A stretch of 64,000 nucleotides of DNA from Uranotaenia lowii (taxonomy: Eukaryota > Arthropoda > Insecta > Diptera > Culicidae). The position numbers and the translations under genes are program-made. Each line of letters opens with the position of its first letter. Position 1 is the stretch's first letter. Below, piece after piece: positions 55,351-64,000 of the stretch. The stretch is from NCBI RefSeq assembly GCF_029784155.1, contig NC_073693.1, forward strand, positions 233,383,102 through 233,447,101. Reading direction: 5' to 3'. Under the pieces are notes generated by a model, which did no database searches, was not told where the DNA came from, and worked only from the letters and a program-made list of their open reading frames with translations.

Positions 55351-55713
55351 GCAAAAAGACATGATGATCATCATGAGCTGGATGCAGCTCAGGGTGGTTC
55401 AGAGATTACTCTTCTGGAATTGCATCGCATGATAAAAGAGGATATCATGAATGCCAGCTAATCAACTAATTTACGGATTGATAACATCGCGCAAAATATT
55501 GAGAAGTCAATTGAAAAGCTACAGCATAAAATTGAAGAAGTGAAGTCCTCTCAACAATTAATTTCGGATGAGTTCGAGCACGTTAAAATTTCACTTGATG
55601 ATCAGAAATCGATGGTTTCCTCAATGAAATGAGAAATAACCGAACTGAAGAATGACCAAGATAAAGCTCAACAGCATATTGAGGAGTTGAACTATGAGCT
55701 AAACACAAATGAA
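55351..55713 (+). pseudogene. Coiled-coil ORF1-like remnant of a retrotransposon
   Basis: One plus-strand frame stays readable across this stretch, apart from a TAA near 55459 and a TGA near 55629. It encodes a heptad-rich, Glu/Lys/Gln-rich coiled coil (for example IEKLQHKIEEVKSS). Composition resembles the coiled coil of non-LTR ORF1 proteins such as those elsewhere in this window. No zinc finger or RT is attached. A host coiled-coil pseudogene is the alternative. Confidence 0.5.
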
Positions 55714-56581
55714 ACAATATTCCATAAAGAGCCACTTATTAATCTGTTGTGCAGCTGCATCGATATAGGACAGAACATCGACCAATGAATCTATTTTACC
55801 CACCGATTGACGAGCTTGAATCAACGGCTGCTGGGAATAGCGAGGAAATTCAGGAATAAAAACAATTATAAGTTTGTTTGGTTCACGAATGGTTCTGTCT
55901 TCATAAAAAAAAGATGAAAACTCAAATGCATTAAAAATTAGTGACGTTCATGATTTTCCAGATAACAATTGTTAATTCAAAATATTTTCTGTTCTTTTTT
56001 TTGATTCCCTTTCTATATACTCATAAACTCTGATGCTGTGTACCATATGAATTATAATAACTGAAGAGCTAAATAGTTGGATTATATACAAAAAAAACAG
56101 TTAGTTAGTAATACTTGCACACAAAATGTTTCACCAGTGTGCTGGCTTCAACAGTTGAAAAACTTCTTAGCTGCAAACTGAATGAATAAATAAAAAAAAA
56201 CAATCTGTTAACCTGTTCTTCGACAGGCTCAATAGCATTCTCTTCAGCCACTCTAATGAACCTCAAAGTCTATTTTAGATTTCAAATTTTAGACTGACTA
56301 GCATTATCTTCATACTTCTAGGAGATTCTGGTTGCTTGGGTGACCTGTGCAAAATTCCAGCTCAATCGGACTTGATTTGGGTGTCTCCAAGTTTCGGTTT
56401 TTTTGGCCAAAAATCGACTTTAGGATTTCAATAATCACCTAAGGGGGACCAAATAGTTCCACAATATATCACAAAAAGTTGGTCGCAGTGGTTCTTCTCA
56501 TACAAAAAAGGGGGACCAAAGCAAATCCGGAAAATTTTATTAGTTGATCACCCAGGTGGTAAATCTTTTTAACGGATTGCA
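55714..56581. other. Non-coding stretch
   Basis: AT-rich sequence after the coiled-coil remnant; no ends or genes recognised. Confidence 0.4.
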
Positions 56582-57240
56582 TTGCAAGGCATGGCGAGCC
56601 AGTCTAACATCCGCAAAGAGGTCCGCGAAAAACTCGCCAACGTGATGTCACTTTTAGTCACGGCGAACCGAGCGGTGAAGAACCTCCTGTCTCACCGAAG
56701 ACGTGTAGCGTCTTCGTGCAGATCGATAGCGAAGCGAATTTTGCCGGAAACGGCAAGAGAAAAAAAGAGTCTCCAGAGGAGACGACACCTGAAGCCCTGA
56801 AGAAAAGAGCCCAGGATCGTAAGGTCCGGCAGAATCCGGGTGAAAATAGGGAGGGATGCCAAGTTCCTAAAGCGCCAACTGGATTGCAGACAGTTGAGCG
56901 AAAATGAAAAAAAAAAGCCTACGAAAACTCAAGTCCAAACCCAAATCCAACCGGGTCAGGGATAAGAGGGAGACGCTAGAGGAAAAGGCATCTGAAGGAA
57001 TCTAGTGGGCCTAGGAGAGTATGATGATCCTTGAGCTCAGACGCGGCTCAATCAACAAGGGCGCATAGTAAAGCGTTTTTTGCAAGAGATGCTCGGTGAA
57101 GACTATGGAAATCTTGGAAGGATTGCCACAGAAAGCGAGGTGAAAAACGCTCTGAAGGACCTGCGTAAGATCGAAGCGGACCAGATCCCGATCAGGATGC
57201 GGAAGGTTCTCCCTCATCTGGAACACAGGTAGCGTTTGCG
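56582..57240 (+). pseudogene. Degraded basic ORF1-like region of a non-LTR element
   Basis: Several overlapping plus-strand frames give Lys/Arg/Glu-rich polypeptide that shifts frame repeatedly, ending in a better-preserved segment near 57065-57230 (LQEMLGEDYGNLGR and KNALKDLRKIEADQ). This arrangement resembles the basic ORF1 of R1/LOA-type elements. It precedes RT fragments on the same strand, so it may be the 5' part of one dead element, but the link is inference. Confidence 0.4.
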
Positions 57241-57337
57241 AAACTCCCGGTTGTTTATTAGAATAAAATCAATGGACCATATGTAGATCCTTATAATAAC
57301 TTAATAGTAATTACAATACAAGATAAAAAGTAACACA

Positions 57338-57740
57338 GGTCCCGCAAAAGCAGGACATGTCCCGCTTTTTTGTTGAATATCCCGCTGTCCCGCTTTTTCC
57401 TCAAAATGTCCCGCTTTTTTTTCTTGGTAAAAATTTACAAAGTTAACTGACTAACAATGAAAAAAAAAATAAACTTTAGTCTCATTTTGAATTATGTGAT
57501 GAACATAAAATCTTTTAAATACATACATCTTTCCCAAGTAACACTGAATGATTTATTTATGAGAATCTTTAGGCCACCTATGAAACTAAAGTGTACTTTC
57601 TATGAACAACTTAACTGATGATAAAATTTTAAGTTTGGCTACACAATTAAGCTGTTTTTTAAGATTTTCTTAAATGTCCCGCTTTTTTCGGCTATGTCCC
57701 GCTTTTTCTTCGTGAAATGTCCCGCTTTTTTTCTGAAAGT
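57338..57740. repeat. Element with repeated TCCCGCTTTTT motifs
   Basis: TCCCGC occurs five times between 57340 and 57415 and three times between 57675 and 57725, most followed by a T-run, flanking an AT-rich middle. Motif clusters at both ends of a ~400-bp unit suggest subterminal binding repeats of a small DNA element. The right end continues into CTGGCAAGCCTAGTC. It sits between the ORF1-like and RT remnants. Confidence 0.5.
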
Positions 57741-57751
57741 ATCTGGCAAGC

Positions 57752-58500
57752 CTAGTCTATACAGTTCTTGAAACAGTTAAAAAAATTTCTTCGGAACACG
57801 TTCCTCGAAACATCGAAGTGGAAATGCTCAGACAAGCGATTGAACGTTTTCAATATGCCGCTAAAGGCTCTGTTCGCTCCATAGTTGTTAAGACGAGAAG
57901 GAACATAGAGCTGCATAAGCTGGTTTCTCAATCCTCGGGGACGCACGCTGAGAGGAATGGCCTCCAGCAAAACGGGACAGTCAACTCTGGACGTCAAGAG
58001 ATCAGCAACAACTAGAGCGCGCGTAGCGTTTCTGCAGGCTTGAGGCGGCAGCGATTCTCATAGCTTGGTGAACGGAAAGAGTCTTGCCAGTTAAGATGAC
58101 GCAGATACCGCATGAAGCGACGCCGGATAGCCTCGATTCGTTCAGTCCCATTCTGGTAGAAAGGGCACCAAACAGCTGAAGCATACTCGAGGATGGAACG
58201 ACCTATACAGCAGTTCAGGCAATACACGTCTTTGAAGTCTTTGGCCATGCGAAAAAAGAATCCAAGGTTTCTGGATGCTTTGTCGACGATGTAGTTTGTG
58301 TGAGTTTTAAACTCCAGCCGTTGATCGAGAATAAAGCCCAGATCGTTGATGTGGTCCACTCGCGATTTCGTCTCCGAGAGCATACTCCGCATAAAGAAGG
58401 TGTCGCTTACGAGAAAATGATACGACCGAGCATTTACTGCGATTCAGGGGCAGGCAGTTCAAGTCAATCAGACGAGCAAAAAGGCACATTTTAGGCAACT
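57752..58500 (-). pseudogene. 3' fragment of a Jockey/CR1-like RT, minus strand
   Basis: Reading leftward from 58500: an RT thumb segment (LNRSKCSVVSFSRKR), a frame change near 58390, then VDHINDLGFILDQRLEF through RRRFMRYLRHLNW, another frame change near 58012, and a C-terminal tail with RLNNYGANRAFSG and the typical aromatic-rich end at 57752. It is 5'-truncated and in opposite orientation to the surrounding plus-strand remnants, so it inserted into them. Confidence 0.7.
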
Positions 58501-58572
58501 CTGCCAGGACGCTGTATCATCCATCACCTGTTCCCACAGCACGAAGAAATCAGGTAGCCGTGGGTCCCATAT

Positions 58573-58990
58573 AACTTGGATACGAATGAGGAGGAGCAGA
58601 TCTCGCTAGAGGATCTGCGGAACATTGCTAAGTCCCTCCAATTGAATAAAGCTGCGGGACTGGATGACATCCCGAACGTGGCAGTGAAAACCCTTAAATG
58701 TTTCGGTCATCTCTGCAACAATAAATACGTGAATGAGAGGCTCTTCTCAGATATGTGGAAGCGGCAGTGATTGGTGCTCCCGCCAAAACCCGGAAAGCCA
58801 CTATGTGACCCATCAGCATATCGCCCGATATAACCCCTGGACACGGCTGGCAAGAAGGTAGTCCAGAGAAGGATACATCGTCAGAGTCGTCGTTACGCTG
58901 TCGGGATCGTGCGTGTCACACGTCGCAAGTCCCACGTTCAGGGGACTTTCGAGTAGGATGCGTTCAATCCTACAAGTTAATCTCCAAAGA
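58573..58990 (+). pseudogene. R1/LOA-like reverse transcriptase fragment
   Basis: The plus strand encodes ISLEDLRNIAKSLQLNKAAG followed by LDDIPNVAVKT, then beyond a TGA at 58768 and in neighbouring frames LVLPPKPGKPLCDPSAYRPI, which are the fingers motifs of R1/LOA-type RTs. Stops and shifts follow quickly. The catalytic FADD region is not recognisable. Confidence 0.6.
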
Positions 58991-59099
58991 TATGGCGTCA
59001 TCTTCTCCGTAGTGGATCTCGGGGATAAGTCGCGTGACTGGTAGGATAGCTCTATCGGCGGGTTATATCAGTTGTGCCGTGATCTACGAATGAAGCTGG

Positions 59100-60010
59100 A
59101 CGGATGAGAAATGAACTTCTTCGCAGTGGATATTGTAGGGATACGGGTAATCACGGTACGGGAAATACTCTCTATGTATACTCTACAATACATAGAGAGT
59201 CTCAATCCTGGATGAGCAGTTTTCTCTGTGCAACATGGGTTGGATGTTTATGCAAGTTTTTTTTATCAACTTGTTCAAACAGAACTGTGATGATTAATAT
59301 GTCCAAGACAAAGTTTAGGCTGGTCTGCGAGTCTGAGACTGACCGAGCCCGCTTGTCTAGAAATAACAAGGTCACGACACGAGCTGGAAATAGTCGAAGA
59401 CTTTGTCTTTCTCGGCTCGCTGGTAACCGCAGACAATGACACCAGCCTTGAGATCCGGCGGCGAATGATCATCGGAAGTCGTGATCACTATGAACTCTAC
59501 AAGCAACTTTGGTCTAAAAGGCTTAGCCCTCGCACGAAGGGTAAACTGTACATGGCGTGCATTAGATCGGTTGTTCTCTTCGGGCACGAGATATGTATAT
59601 TGCTCATGGAGGACCTGCATACACTCGGAGTATTCGAGCGACCAGTGTTAAGAACCATCAATGGCGGCGTGTTGGAGAACAAAGTATCGAGGCTATGGGA
59701 GAATCACGAGTTCGTGCGACTCTACGGCGAACTTTGTATATAGCAGGTGGCGAAGGTTGGCCGTTTACGTTGGGCAGGACATGTTGCAAGAATGCCAGAC
59801 GACTGCCCTGCAAAACAGGTGTTCGTTGCAAATCCGGTAGGAACGTGACGTTGCTCGTCACGCAACGAGCGAGATGGTTAAACCAAGTGAAGCGTGATCT
59901 GGCGAATGTGGGATGCCCGAGAAATTGTAGAACGGTTGCCATGGACAGAGTGAATCGGGGAATATTGTTCTTCAGGTTATGTCGTGAGAAGGAAATCCAT
60001 GTAAATAGAA
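59100..60010 (+). pseudogene. Degraded RT thumb and C-terminal region
   Basis: Across three frames: MSKTKFRL near 59299, IRRRMIIGSRDHYELYKQLW near 59454, RTKGKLYMACIRSVVLFGHE, then KVGRLRWAGHVARMPDDC (about 59754) and WLNQVKRDLANVGCPRN (about 59876). The GHVARM-type C-terminus is typical of a dead non-LTR RT (RTE-like or related). It may or may not be the same element as 58573-58990. A small hairpin lies at 59167-59202. Confidence 0.6.
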
Positions 60011-60099
60011 TAAATTGTTCACAACAAATTACTTGTATTTGTTGCATAAATTATTCTTCCAAATAATGTACGATTAATCAGTTTTGAAATAAGCCTTCG

Positions 60100-60262
60100 G
60101 CCTAGTCCGCACTAGGAGACGGCTCGTCTCGAGACGGTCTCAGCGTCTCCCATTTTATTCGGGAGACACTGAGACCGTCTCAGGTTTTCAAAAACAACAA
60201 CAGACAACAAAGTTCGTCTCATAACAAAAATCGCAGTTCAGGTTGCCTAGTGTGGACTAGGC
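60100..60262. mobile_element. 163-bp MITE with GCCTAGTCCRCACTAGG termini
   Basis: The left end GCCTAGTCCGCACTAGG and the right end, reverse-complemented GCCTAGTCCACACTAGG, differ at one base. An internal nested inverted repeat (GAGACGGTCTCAG / CTGAGACCGTCTC) adds a second hairpin. The target duplication is not clear, so the superfamily is unassigned. Confidence 0.75.
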
Positions 60263-61954
60263 TTTACCGATTTGCGAAACATGACATTTCCATTATTTCT
60301 TCAGTGTTATTGTGCACAAAATGAAAATTGTTTTTGTAACTCAAACAAAAATAATAGGATAATTTTATGAGGATAGCCACCCTGCTACGCATGGATTCCG
60401 TGGGAATCCCCACATGCTCCCATAATGTGAGGTCTATGATCCATGTCGGTGGTGGGCGGAAGACCGAATCAAAAATCCGGCCATCTTTTTCGCGTTTGTT
60501 CAGTAAATAGTGTATGGAGGATTCAGCAAGCTCTCTCTCGCGAATTTCACAATCCCAACGAAAAACATCTCTTCTCTGGGGCAGCCAGGCAGCACCACTA
60601 CCAAACAAAAACCTGTTCCCATCAATCGGTGGAACCAAAACATTGCCGACAGCTCAACAAAAAAAACAACAAACAACAACAAACAGCAACATCAAAATAA
60701 AACAGTTGAGTTGAGACACAAAATAAAACAAAAATACATTCTGCTGCCCGATAATGAATAATTTTTGCGTTTCGTTTTATTTAACAGAAAAGCGTCTTTT
60801 GTCGTCATGAGTTCGATCAGAAACTTTATGGCTATGTGTGCATGTTTAGAGAACTTGGAACACTTATCGCGATCGAGGTTTCAATAATTGTTTTGTTCCT
60901 CACCAAGAGCGAAAATCCAAGCAAAGTTGCACAAATAAAGCTGAGCAAACAAAACTTTTATCTTCAGCATGGGAAAAAGAACAACACAATCGCTGGTTCA
61001 ACTAAGAATATGTAGAAGGAAAAGCAATCAACAAAAATATTAGAAATGCAGGATGTTATGACAGTTAGAAGATAAAACTGAACAAGTAACAATTTCTAAA
61101 CATCGGCTAATTAACTGGTTTTGATAAGGAACTTACAACTTGTATGACTCAACTCATCTTCTTTCCAACCCAAGATTCAGAAAATGGCATTTTTGGCAGT
61201 TATTAGTGCAGTTTCATTACGATAATAATCATTTACACATTTTGAGTGAACGTTTTCAAGAAAATTACATCGTCCTTCCTTGGCAGTTGCCTTCACAGCC
61301 CTGCGCATAAACTAGATTGCATTTTCAAGCTCAATGAATTAACTGCATCAGGCAGTGATAAGTTCACTAGTCGATAGGCCGGTGGGTAATTAACCTGGTT
61401 TAGCTATTTTTTCACCTAGAACTGTAATCAATTTTTTTAAATTACCGGAAGAATATTGAACTAAAAACGGAAACTTCATAAAATAAAACTAAGTTCGATT
61501 CATTCACCAATTTCTGGTTGGTAAAAGTTGGGAAGTCTTCTATGAATTCAAAACAACCACCTTCAACGAAACAGAACCAGCATTGAAGTCGGACTTTGTC
61601 TTTGAACTTCAATCATGGTGAGAGCGAAATTGAAACACCCAAGCCAAGATATACTTAGGTTGGCCTTCCCAAATCGTCAATGTTAAACATCATCATTGGA
61701 CTTTTTTTTTCGTGTCCACTCGTTTCGCTTCCATTCAGCTTCATTCCGTCGTCGGCATCAATGTGTGTCAATATATGGTGCGTGTTTTTTTTTCTCCATT
61801 TTCAGCACCAACAACGTATCATCAAGGGAAATATAGCCACTGGTAGTAGAGTGATACCGGCAGCAAATGCTGATCATATTTACGTCACAATCGCACAGCT
61901 CAGCATGAGACAGTCTGGTCAATACGATAGCATCAGGCTCTCTCCGCCTTAAAT
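60263..61954. other. Non-coding stretch of moderate complexity
   Basis: Composition is less AT-biased around 60360-60720, but the overlapping short frames there have no domain or convincing start. Nothing else recognised. Confidence 0.4.
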
Positions 61955-62090
61955 TTGCCATATATATTCGAAACCGGAAACGTAACCTTAGTGGCAGTGA
62001 GTCGGACAGTGTTGAAAACTATCTGTTACAAATCTCGGAACTAAGGGATGAATCTATCGAAAATGCTAAACTGCAATGCCATTTTCAGTT
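61955..62090 (+). pseudogene. Coiled-coil ORF1-like fragment fused to the RT tail
   Basis: A basic stretch (RNRKRN) followed by an acidic, heptad-like stretch (SESDSVENYLLQISELRDES) is open in one frame to about 62090, where RT thumb sequence takes over in another frame. It may be an internally deleted element or sequence captured at the 5' truncation point. Confidence 0.35.
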
Positions 62091-62891
62091 TGTCATCCTA
62101 TCCATCATTTTAACAAAGTCAAGCGTTCAAATTTGGAATTCACTTCGAAAAATTTGAATGTAAAAATAGAAAAACTCAACTATACGAAAACCAAATACAT
62201 GTTATTTCATTCTTCACATAAAAGATTACCTCCGAATATTGACCCAACGATAAATGGAAATGTTATTGAGAGGGTAAAATGCTTTAAATATTTAGGAATC
62301 TACCTAGATGAAACTCTTTGTTGGAGTCGTCACACAGAATATCTAGAGAAAAAAGTTTCTCCTCTTTGTGGTATCCTATGGAAATTGAGAAATTTTGTGC
62401 CTCAACATGTTTTATTGAAATTTTACTTTGCGTTTATTCACTCTCATATTAACTATCTTATTATGATATGGGGAAGAGCTTCCTTGTCAAATTTACAAAA
62501 ACTTCAAACTCTCCAGAATAGATGCTTAAAAAATATTTATAGACTACCGTTGCTCTTTCCTACCCAACAGCTCTACACCTTAAGAGCCCATAACATTCTT
62601 CCATTAAAAGATCTTTGCGATTTACAAACTGTAATATATGTCTACGACAATTTACACACAAGTTTCAGTAATCAAAACATCCATTTTACAACGGGATTGC
62701 GTACTCATAACACTCGCCAGTCAGATTTTTTACAACGAAGCCGATCCGTGACATCCTTAGGTCAAAAAAGAATATCATTTATTGGTCCAACTAAGTACAA
62801 TGCCTTGCCTAATGAAATAAAAACCATCAACAACCGTTCCACGTTCAAAATCAAAGTAATACAGCTATTAAAAGAAAAATTGAGTCGTTAA
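62076..62891 (+). pseudogene. 5'-truncated CR1/L2-like ORF2 C-terminal region
   Basis: From about 62109 the frame encodes the RT thumb (YTKTKYMLFHS, INGNVIERVKCFKYLGIYLD), then LQKLQTLQNRCLKNIYRLP and a C-terminal tail ending at 62891. This is the same arrangement as ORF2 of the element at 10.7-14.0 kb, so the same clade. The endonuclease and catalytic RT core are absent. The frame is open to its natural stop, so the truncation and not decay has killed it. The 3' UTR follows to a poly(A). Confidence 0.75.
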
Positions 62892-63298
62892 AAACCGATC
62901 GATCAGTGACCAGTTTTCTTCTTTTATAATTAATTTTTGTAGCAATTTAGTTTCTTTGTGTGTTCTTTTTTTTTTTATTAATTATTTAAATTATAATGTC
63001 TTATTTGATTAAATGTTTGCTTAGTAGTATCAATATCAAATAGTGGATCTCTTTAAAGGAAATCTGTTTTCCATTGAGATCCATGTAGTATTTAATTTAG
63101 TATTATCATTACATTTCCTCGCACTAAATTTAAACATTTCAGTTCTCAGCATGAGTAAAATTTTGCCCGCGTTTTTTATTAATTTTTGTTGCTGCCAGAC
63201 ATGCTGAGAACAGTAGCGTCCATTACCAGGGGGCTCTAATGAGCTTTTTGGTGTGGGGGAGTGTGGTGGGCCGCTACAAAAAAAAAAAAAAAAAAAAA
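62892..63298 (+). mobile_element. 3' UTR and poly(A) tail of the truncated CR1/L2-like copy
   Basis: Contains an inverted pair GTTCTCAGCATG (63141) / CATGCTGAGAAC (63200) that can form a 3' hairpin, a G-rich segment (GTGTGGGGGAGTGTGGTGGG) and a 20-base A run at 63279-63298. A 3' hairpin followed by the tail is a usual recognition layout for non-LTR RTs. Confidence 0.65.
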
Positions 63299-63358
63299 TA
63301 ACAATTATGAGCTTAGTTTCAGAATTTCAAGATTAAATTAAAATGAGTCTTTTTTGAT

Positions 63359-64000
63359 ATTTTTTTTATTGGAACGGTTTCCGTCTTTTACCCATAGAAT
63401 TGGATACTATTGAATCAAGTTGCGTGAAACTTGGCAGGTGGAGGCTTTTGAAGTCGAGGAAGTTTCCTATAATGGTTTGAGACCCCTCCCTTTCGCTGGA
63501 AGTGTGGGTATTTGGGTTTGAGACATGTTCCCTTGAAGACTTGATACCCGTCTCATCTTCCATGCATAACAATTCAAATTTGAAGCGGAGGATATTTGGG
63601 TACGAGAATTGCTTCTCCGATGTTTTGAGAGTGGTCCTCCCTATTTGTAGTGGGGAGAGTGGCTTCCTTACAATTTTTTTCATAACTCGGGAATAAGTCG
63701 AGCAAATGGAACCGAAATGGACATGGAAGGGGCTATGAATTCGGGGAGTTCTTCTATGATTATTCGAGACCCCTTCCTGCTTTCTGAAGGGTGACCGGAA
63801 GGGGAAAGATAGAAAAGAAAGATAGAACAATCGGTGCATGTGCATTAGACTGCCCTAAATTTGTATGGGAAATTTAAAACCTGTGAAATGTTATACGCTG
63901 CAGGCTAAAATTGATCCTGGGCCTAGTACAAGATCTCATGCCAAATTTGGGCCAGATCGGACCACGGGAAGGGGTCGCTCAACGAGCCTGAAGTTTGTAT
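63359..64000 (-). repeat. Third copy of the hairpin-unit array (runs off the window)
   Basis: Minus-oriented: the end-type unit (GTTGCGTGAAACTTGGCAGG near 63418) is followed by units with GAGCAAATGGAACCGAAATG (63699) and GAGACCCCT...AGGGTGACC hairpins. The (CAGA)n tract is replaced by T-rich DNA. A 159-codon open frame across it (63366-63845) is repeat-derived, not a gene. Confidence 0.7.

Noticed and set aside
59167..59202. Short hairpin CTCTCTATGTA / TACATAGAGAG
   Set aside because: Too short and within dead retrotransposon sequence; no terminator or element role is supported.
63366..63845. 159-codon minus-strand open frame
   Set aside because: It spans several units of the dispersed hairpin array and translates repeat sequence.

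Overview
This is an AT-rich, gene-poor window from an animal nuclear genome, most likely a dipteran insect and plausibly a mosquito with a large repeat-laden genome. The reasons are PHD-finger/coiled-coil ORF1 proteins next to endonuclease-reverse transcriptase (EN-RT) ORF2 proteins, a tRNA-derived SINE, many TA-flanked and hAT-like inverted-repeat elements, introns with GTAAGT donors, and no bacterial-type gene packing. The species call is an inference; no sequence search was possible.

Only one stretch looks like a host protein exon: 5063-5532 on the minus strand, a low-complexity N-terminal coding exon ending in a strong splice donor. A GC-richer, repeat-poor island at about 51.9-53.6 kb has GTAAGT donors facing outward on both strands and may be a promoter / first-exon region. 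Nearly everything else is mobile-element sequence in layers.

Layout. 2.1-4.8 kb: a hAT-like element (8-bp duplication CGCCGCTG) containing a TA-flanked element, which contains a small foldback. 6.7-7.7 kb: a TA-flanked element with a decayed coding-like insert. 8.0-8.8 kb: SINE pieces. 10.0-16.3 kb: a near full-length but broken CR1/L2-like non-LTR retrotransposon plus the 3' part of an I-like element, all between 177-bp direct repeats. 19.3-21.3 and 37.6-40.2 kb: two copies of one G-tract hAT-like family. 23.7-24.4 kb: inverted repeats carrying a hammerhead-ribozyme-like motif of the kind known in Penelope-like elements. 24.9-28.8 kb: a 390-bp palindrome whose right arm opens an apparently identical 1,832-bp tandem duplication. 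30.7-37.4 kb: an intact-looking two-ORF non-LTR retrotransposon within a repeat that ends in an array of ~145-bp hairpin units; the same array type recurs at 45.0-46.7 kb and at the right edge. 42-51 kb: foldback, hAT and TA-type elements. 54.5-60.3 kb: tandem repeats and degraded, mutually nested non-LTR pieces. 62-63.3 kb: a 5'-truncated CR1/L2-like copy with a poly(A) tail.

The most interesting locus is the retrotransposon at 31.1-35.2 kb. ORF1 and ORF2 lie in one frame separated by a single TAG followed by CAA CTA, the tobamovirus-type leaky-stop context. ORF2 has no AUG before its first catalytic endonuclease motif, so it may depend on stop-codon readthrough.
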